64,000 bases of DNA from Vicia villosa (Eukaryota > Streptophyta > Magnoliopsida > Fabales > Fabaceae), in the NCBI RefSeq assembly GCF_029867415.1, contig NW_026705906.1, positions 248,001 through 312,000 of the forward strand, in the 5' to 3' direction. A model generated the notes under the pieces. The model was not told the DNA's origin. It saw nothing but the letters and a program-made list of their open reading frames with translations, and did not search any database. Below are positions 57,604 to 64,000 of this stretch, piece after piece (the first letter of the stretch is position 1; the number at the start of each line of letters is the position of its first letter). The translations under genes and the position numbers were made by a program.

Positions 57604-57786
57604 CTAGAGTGATCGTGTGGATCAGAATACTCTAGGAAGTCTTAGAAGTGATCTAAGCAGGTTGTAACTAGAGTGATCGTGTGGATCAGTAGACTCTAGA
57701 AAAGTCTTAGAGGGTATCTAAGCAGTTGTTCCTGGAGTGATCAGTGTGTGATCAGTAGACTCTGGAAGACTTAGTTGCTGACTAAG
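57604..57786 (+). repeat. Three tandem stem-loop units in the H LTR
   Basis: Each unit of about 64 bp carries two inverted repeats. The first is CTAGAGT/ACTCTAG in units 1 and 2 and CTGGAGT/ACTCTGG in unit 3. The second is CTTAGA/TCTAAG in units 1 and 2 and CTTAGT/ACTAAG in unit 3. The unit lies downstream of the TATA box, so it should be in the RNA. Confidence 0.75.
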
Positions 57787-57983
57787 TGGAAAACCATTGT
57801 AATCCGTGCGATTAGTGGATTAAATCCTCAGTTGAGGTAAATCATCTCTGCGGGGGTGGACTGGAGTAGTTTAGTTAACAACGAACCAGGATAAAAATAA
57901 CTGTGCATTTATTTTTAACTGTCAAGTTTTAAAGCTACACTTATTCAAACCCCCCCTTTCTAAGTGTTTTTCTATCCTTCAAT

Positions 57984-57995
57984 TGGCATCAGAGC
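57984..57995 (+). other. Primer binding site of element H
   Basis: TGGCATCAGAGC lies two bases after the LTR end. It differs by one base (C for T) from the initiator-Met site used by SIRE-type elements. Confidence 0.8.
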
Positions 57996-58067
57996 GCCGG
58001 TTCTAAGGTGCAAGCACTTAACCGTGTTTAGAAAAGATTCAGGAAGAGAAAAACGCTTCAGTAAAAG

Positions 58068-61000
58068 ATGGTTGATGAAAGTGAAAAGTCTACACCTACA
58101 CCTGCATCTACATCTGGCTCTGCTGAGCAATACAACGGTAACAATGGTTATACTAGACCGCCGGTATTTGATGGTGAAAACTTTGAATACTGGAAAGATA
58201 AACTGGAAAGTTACTTTCTTGGTCTAGATGGTGATCTATGGGATCTTCTGATGGATGGTTACAAACATCCAGTAAATGCAGTGGCGTAAAGCTGACAAGG
58301 CAAGAGATGAATGATGATCAGAAAAAGCTATTCAGGAATCATCATAAATGCAGAACTGTTTTGCTGAATGCTATCTCTCATGCTGAGTATGAGAAGATAT
58401 CTAACAGGGAAACGGCCTATGACATATATGAGTCCTTGAAAATGACTCATGAAGGAAATGCTCAAGTCAAGGAGACTAAAGCTCTAGCTTTAATCCAGAA
58501 GTATGAAGCCTTCAAGATGGAGGATGATGAAGACATTGAAAAGATGTTTTCAAGATTTCAAACTCTTACTGCTGGATTGAGAGTTCTTGACAAGGGATAC
58601 ACCAAGGCTGATCATGTAAAGAAGATCATCAGAAGCTTACCCAGAAGATGGGGTCCTATGGTGACTGCATTCAAGATTGCAAAGAATCTGAATGAAGTTT
58701 CTCTGGAAGAGCTTATCAGTGCCTTGAGAAGTCATGAAATAGAGCTGGACGCAAATGAGCCTCAAAAGAAAGGTAAGTCTATTGCATTAAAATCAAATAT
58801 CAAGAAATGCACTAACACTTTTCAGGCTAGAGAAGAAGATCCTGAAGAATCAGAATCTGAAGAAGAAGATGAACTATCCTTGATCTCCAGAAGGCTAAAT
58901 CAACTCTGGAAGACCAAGCAAAGGAAGTTCAGAGGCTTCAGAAGTTCAAAGAAATTTGAACGTGGAGAATCTTCTGATGACAGAAGATTTGACAAGAAGA
59001 AGGTCATGTGCTATGAATGCAATGAGCCTGGACACTTCAAGAATGAATGTCCAAATCTTCAGAAGGAAAATCCCAAGAAGAAGTTTCATAAGAAGAAAGG
59101 TCTTATGGCAACCTGGGATGAGTCAGAAGATGATTCAGACTCTGAAGATGAGCAGGCTAACTGTGCGCTGATGGCGACAGAAGATGACGAATCAGAATCT
59201 ACATCAGAATCAGATTCTGAAGAGGTATTTTTTGAACTTACTAGAGATGAGTTAGTTTCCGGTCTAACTGAACTTCTGGAACTCAAGTCTCAGATTAGTC
59301 TCAAATACAAAAAGCTGAAAAAGCTATTTGAATTTGAAACAAAGAAGCTTGAGTTGGAGAATTCTGAATTAAAAGAAAAACTTTTAAAATTATCCAATAA
59401 TGTTGGATCTCCTTCTGATTCAGAAAAATCCACTCCTAGTCTAAACCATATTCTGAAAGAATATGATTTAAGTTTCAGGAAGTTCTTATCTAGAAGTATT
59501 GGCAGAAGTCAGCTAGCTTCTATGATATATGCTGTGTCTGGAAACAAAAGAGTTGGCATTGGTTTTGAGGGTGAAACCCCATACAAACTTGAACCTGTTG
59601 ATGAAATGAAATTCACATACAAGCCATTGTATGATCAGTTCAAGTATGGCCACTCACATGATATTAGGCACACTTCACATGCTCAAAGTTTTCACATAAC
59701 ACACACCAAAAAGCATGTGACACAACCTAGGAAATATCATGAAACTCACATTAAGAATTATCATGCTGTTCCTCCTATTGCTTACAATGTTAAACCCAAG
59801 TTCAATCAGAACTTGAGAAAATCTAACAAGAAAGGACCCAAGAAAATGTGGGTACCTAAGGATAAGATTATTCCTATTGCAGATATCCTTGACTGCAAAA
59901 AGGACAAAGCACAACATGTCATGGTACCTGGACTCTGGATGCTCAGACACATGACAGGAAGAAGGTCTATGTTCCAAGACCTGGTGCTTAAGTCTGGAGG
60001 AGAAGTCAAGTTTGGAGGAGATCAGAAGGGCAAGATAATTGGCTCTGGAACTATAAAGTCTGGTAACTCTCCTTCCATTTCTAATGTACTTCTTGTAGAA
60101 GGATTAACACATAACCTCTTATCTATCAGTCAATTGAGTGACAATGGTTATGATATAATCTTTAATCAAGAGTCTTGCAAGGCTGTAAATCAGAAGGATG
60201 GCTCAATCCTATTTACAGGCAAGAGGAAGAACAACATTTATAAGACAGACCTGCAAGATCTTATGAGTCAGAAGGTGACTTGTCTTATGTTTGTTTCTGA
60301 AGAGCAGTGGGTCTGGCACAGAAGATTAGGTCATGCTAGTTTGAGAAAGATTTCTCAGATTAACAAACTGAATCTGGTCAGAGGACTCCCTAATCTGAAA
60401 TTCAAATCAGATGCTCTTTGTGAAGCATGTCAGAAGGGCAAGTTCTCCAAACCTGCATTCAAGTCCAAGAATGTTGTTTCTACCTCAAGGCCATTAGAAC
60501 TCTTGCACATTGATCTGTTTGGCCCAGTCAAAACAGCATCTGTCAGAGGGAAGAAATATGGATTAGTCATAATAGATGATTATAGCCGCTGGACATGGGT
60601 AAAATTCTTGAAACACAAGGATGAGACTCATTCAGTGTTCTTTGATTTCTGCATTCAGATTCAATCTGAAAAAGAGTGTAAAATCATAAAGGTCAGAAGT
60701 GATCATGGTGGTGAATTTGAGAACAGATCCTTTGAAGAATTCTTCAAAGAAAATGGTATTGCCCATGATTTCTCTTGTCCTAGAACTCCACAGCAAAATG
60801 GGGTTGTAGAACGAAAGAATAGGACTCTGCAAGAAATGGCCAGAACCATGATCAATGAAACCAATATGGCTAAGCATTTCTGGGCAGAAGCAATAAACAC
60901 TGCATGCTATATTCAGAATAGAATCTCTATCAGACCTATTCTAAATAAGACTCCCTATGAATTGTGGAAGAATAGAAAGCCCAACATTTCATATTTCCAT

Positions 61001-63010
61001 CCTTTTGGATGTGTATGCTTTATTCTGAACACTAAAGATCATCTTGGTAAGTTTGATTCCAAAGCTCAAAAATGTTTCCTTCTTGGATATTCTGAACGCT
61101 CAAAAGGCTACAGAGTATACAATACTGAAACATTGATTGTAGAAGAATCAATCAATATCAGGTTTGATGATAAGCTTGGTTCTGAAAAACCATAGCAGTT
61201 TGATAATTTTGGAGATTGTGATATTGACATATCAGAAGTTGTTGAGCCAAGAAGCAACGCATCAGAAGCAGAGCTTCCCAGAAGCAAAGAATCTGAAGAT
61301 CAAGTATCAGCTTCTCTGGAGAACCTAAACATTTCTGAAGAACCATCTGTCAGAAGATCATCCAGACTCATCTCTGGTCATTCAGAAGATGTCATTCTTG
61401 GAAAGAAGGATGATCCAATCAGAACAAGAGCATTCCTTAAGAACAATGCAGATTGTCAATTAGGTCTTGTATCTTTGATCGAGCCAACTTCTGTTGATCA
61501 TGCTCTAGAAGATCCAGACTGGATAATTGATATGCAAGAAGAACTGAATCAGTTTACAAGGAATGATGTTTGGGATCTTGTTCCTAGACCAGATGGATTC
61601 AATATAATCGGTACAAAATGGATCTTCAGAAACAAGCTCAATGAGAAAGGTGAAGTGGTAAGGAACAAAGCCAGACTGGTGGCTCAGGGTTATAGTCAGC
61701 AAGAAGGGATTGACTATACAGAAACCTTTGCACCAGTGGCCAGGTTAGAATCTATTCGTCTATTAATTTCATTTGCCACTCAACATAACATCACTCTCTA
61801 TCAGATGGATGTTAAGAGTGCCTTCTTAAATGGTTATATAGATGAAGAAGTTTATGTCCATCAACCTCCTGGTTTTGAAGACTCTATGTCTCCTAATCAT
61901 GTTTTTAAACTAAAGAAATCATTGTATGGATTGAAACAGGCTCCCAGAGCTTGGTATGAACGCTTAAGTTCTTTCCTTCTGGATAATGGTTTCACTAGAG
62001 GAAAAGTGGACACTACTCTCTTTTGTAAAACCTTTAAAAGGGATATTTTAATTTGTCAAATATATGTAGATGATATTATTTTTGGAACATCTAATGCTAC
62101 ACTTGGAAAGGAGTTTGCTGAGTCTATGCAGGCTGAGTTTGTAATGAGCATGATGGGAGAACTCAAGTATTTCCTTGGAATACAAATAAATCAAACATCA
62201 GAAGGAACGTATGTTCACCAAACCAAGTATGTGAAGGAACTTCTGAAGAAGTTTAATCTTCTAGACTGCAAAGAAGCCAAAACTCCTATGCATCCAACAT
62301 GCATCCTAGGTAAGGATGAGGTAAGTAAGAAGGTAGATCAGAAGTTATACAGAGGTATGATTGGATCTCTTCTATATCTGACTGCTTCTAGACCTGACAT
62401 TCTGTTCAGTGTTTGTTTGTGTGCTAGATTCCAATCAGATCCTAGAGAATCTCATTTAACTGCTGTTAAGAGAATTCTAAGATATCTGAAAGGTACTACT
62501 AATGTTGGCTTAGTTTACAGAAAATCTAAAGAATACAACTTAGTAGGATTCTGTGATGCTGACTATGCTGGAGACAGAATTGAAAGAAAAAGTACTTCAG
62601 GAAGTTGCCAATTTCTTGGAAGTCATTTGATCTCTTGGTATAGCAAGAAGCAAGCAACTATTGCTCTATCAACAACAGAAGCAGAATATGTCGCTGCTGC
62701 TGGTTGTAGTACACAGATGCTCTGGATGAAGAGTCAGCTGGAAGATTATCAGATATTTGAGAGTAACATTCCTATATTCTGTGATAACACTTCTGCTATA
62801 TGTTTATCTAAGAATCCTATTCTTCATTCAAAAGCTAAACATATTGAGATTAAACATCATTTCATAAGGGACTATGTTCAGAAGGGTGTTATATCTTTAA
62901 ACTTTGTTGATACAGACCATCAATGGGCTGATATCTTTACAAAACCCCTGGCTGAAGATAGGTTTAAGTTCATTCTGAAGAACATCAGTATGGATTTATG
63001 CCCAGAATGA
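58068..63010 (+). pseudogene. gag-pol: Gag-pol of element H (Ty1, SIRE/Maximus type)
   Basis: The ATG at 58068 opens the capsid frame (GENFEYWKDKLESYF). A one-base loss near 58287 moves the frame to the one that runs to 61195. That frame has the zinc knuckle CYECNEPGHFKNEC (59010), an acidic Ser-rich stretch and coiled-coil-like segment, a disturbed protease site near 59925, the pre-integrase zinc region (WHRRLGHAS, CEACQKGK), and the integrase core with HIDLFGP, RSDHGGEF and VVERKNRTLQEM. A TAG at 61193-61195 interrupts the frame, which then continues in phase to 63010. RT contains YQMDVKSAFLNG and the catalytic YVDDIIFG (62062). RNase H contains CDADYAG, STTEAEY and CDNTSA. The single ORF for gag and pol is normal for Ty1 elements. 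Three lesions make it inactive as read. Confidence 0.9.
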
Positions 63011-63447
63011 GAAGATGAGAAGTTCTCATGTATGAGTATCTTCTGAAATGAATGTGGATTTCTTTTTAAATCAGAAGTTCTGATTGAAATCTTTTAGAAA
63101 TTATAATTCGGTTATTACTGACGTTTCATTGTCTAAGTTGATTCAGAACCTCTTTTAAAGCAAAACAGCTGTAACGTTTTATCTCGGGATGGTAAACCTG
63201 TCGTTACTATTCATAGATAAGCGCGCGTGCAGTTGAAGGGACGCCGACCATAGGTAACTGTGCTAGTCACCTCATTCGTATTTATTATCTCTCCTCATGT
63301 CACGTAACATTAAATGCTATTCATCATTCGTTTCATTTTTTTTAAATACTCTTCAAACGCTTCTCCTTCCCTCTCATATTTTCTCTATTCACTCTATCCT
63401 TTTGCATTCATATCAAACCTTAGCTGTTCATTATCTGCAAATCCATC
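63011..63447 (+). other. Spacer between pol and the downstream ORF of H
   Basis: This is non-coding with a CT-rich end (63340-63440) before the next ATG. I see no splice acceptor or promoter that I can defend. A small inverted pair around CTGTAACG/CGTTACTA occurs near 63168-63208. Confidence 0.4.
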
Positions 63448-63843
63448 ATGAACTCTTCATCAAGCCCAGGAAACCATGGAAAAGATCAAAACAACAAAAG
63501 AAAAGCTGTTGAAACATCTCCTTCCAAACCCAAAAAGATAAAAATCACCTATGATCCTCTCAAGGTGAATCCATTCGAAGCAATGTTATCTGGAAACTAT
63601 TCTAGACGTGTGTTTCAACCTCCTGGTGAAAGCCCTCCATCATCTCCATCTTCTTCCTCATCTTGTTTCCTTCTAGACTCAACTTCCTCTTCATCTAACC
63701 TTTCCTCTCCCTCAACCCATTCCGAAGAAATCTCTTCATCTTCACCTGCTGAGAATGTTGTCTCTGATAAAGATTGTGGAAGATCTGCATCAGAACCAAG
63801 TCTCCCTGACCCCTCGCCTGGAAGTCCAAGAAGCAGTCAATGA
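63448..63843 (+). CDS. ORF after pol in element H (env-position protein), function unknown
   Basis: The ORF encodes 131 residues. SIRE/Maximus elements commonly have an extra ORF here that is often called envelope-like. This one has no signal peptide and no membrane segment. Residues 14-34 carry two basic clusters (NKRK and KPKKIKI) spaced like a bipartite nuclear signal. Next comes a short conserved-looking part, NPFEAMLSGNYSRRVF, and then a Ser/Pro-rich tail to the stop. The protein may be shortened by a stop, as tails of longer family members usually continue; I cannot test this here. The ATG at 63448 is the first in the frame. I would not assign an envelope function from this sequence. 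Confidence 0.55.
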   Translation: MNSSSSPGNHGKDQNNKRKAVETSPSKPKKIKITYDPLKVNPFEAMLSGNYSRRVFQPPGESPPSSPSSSSSCFLLDSTSSSSNLSSPSTHSEEISSSSPAENVVSDKDCGRSASEPSLPDPSPGSPRSSQ

Positions 63844-64000
63844 TGCGCTTCACTCCTTCATGGCATGCTGGCACAGACTTTGTCTTAGCTAGGGTCTTAG
63901 GCTTGGGTCTTAGTAGTTTTCTTTTCCTTGTTGCATCTGCGTGTTAAAACATCTTCATGTAATATCTTTTGATTATCTATGAAAAGTTTCCTTGATTTAC
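63844..64000 (+). other. Downstream part of element H to the window edge
   Basis: It contains TTAGCTAGGGTCTTAGGCTTGGG and a T-rich stretch. There is no open frame of note and no 3' LTR yet. Confidence 0.5.

Larger units (their letters stand above)
56776..57981 (+). repeat. Element H 5' LTR
   Basis: The LTR is 1206 bp with ends TG and CA. It is rich in CAGAAG words. The TATA box is at 57354-57361. Three tandem units with stems follow at 57604-57786. Confidence 0.9.
56776..64000 (+). mobile_element. Element H: SIRE/Maximus-like Ty1 retrotransposon (right end outside window)
   Basis: The 5' LTR begins TGTTAGAACAAGATTTGTTC. An initiator-Met-like primer site, gag, protease, integrase, RT and RNase H follow in Ty1 order, then a further ORF after pol. 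The 3' LTR is not reached, so LTR divergence cannot be used for age. The left target sequence is TTTTC (56771-56775). Coding is broken by a frameshift in gag, local frameshifts at the protease active site and one stop between integrase and RT. Confidence 0.9.

Overview
The window is plant nuclear repetitive DNA. I found no host gene, tRNA, rRNA or CRISPR array that I could support. Nearly all 64 kb can be assigned to LTR retrotransposons and fragments of them, inserted into one another. The families are Ogre/Tat-like Ty3 elements with very long LTRs beginning TGTCATACCCC and a tRNA-Arg-type primer site, Tekay/Del-like chromoviruses (LTR TGTAACACCCC, initiator-Met primer site) and a SIRE/Maximus-like Ty1 element. 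This mix suggests a legume of the Fabeae type (pea, vetch, lentil relatives) with a large genome; that assignment is inference from family recognition.

Layout, left to right. 1-10450: element A, minus strand, Ogre-like, gag only, non-autonomous, running off the left edge, with nearly identical LTRs. It is inserted into the internal region of element B. 10451-28547: B, plus strand, non-coding, in an internal-LTR-internal-LTR arrangement that implies a tandem (three-LTR) copy. B's second internal region is split by element C (17061-25423, minus, TSD GTAGA), a non-autonomous relative that keeps a decayed RNase H piece of pol. 28548-29893: right part of an Ogre-like LTR (F). 29894-30817: decayed minus-strand RT-RNase H. 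30818-36438: two related Ogre-like LTRs in opposite orientation (E1, E2). 36439-39497: non-coding 3' UTR-like interior of E2 with a tandem repeat and a probable Ty1 LTR. 39498-55246: a minus-strand Ogre-like LTR (X), interrupted by element D. D (41045-52673, TSD AAAGC) is a chromovirus with gag, protease, RT, RNase H, integrase and chromodomain, disabled by a nonsense codon, a frameshift and a solo-LTR insertion (E3, 46372-49642, TSD CTATG). 55247-55724: interior sequence beside X. 55725-56775: an LTR closely related to E3 (G), cut by element H. 56776-64000: H, SIRE/Maximus-like, with 5' LTR, broken gag-pol and a downstream ORF; its 3' LTR lies outside the window.

How the parts relate. D encodes the chromovirus enzymes. 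B and C lack them but share with D the LTR anchor sequences, the primer site, a short leader stem, a conserved inverted repeat before the polypurine tract and the LTR ends, which fits mobilisation by D-type helpers. The most notable signal is not coding. Several LTR families carry pairs of short palindromes about two helical turns apart, with different sequence in each family but the same layout. Several LTR or UTR segments also form stems in which both sides change together between copies or families. I read these as conserved structural or protein-binding modules of the elements. All of this was done by eye, so percentages and boundaries of old fragments are approximate.
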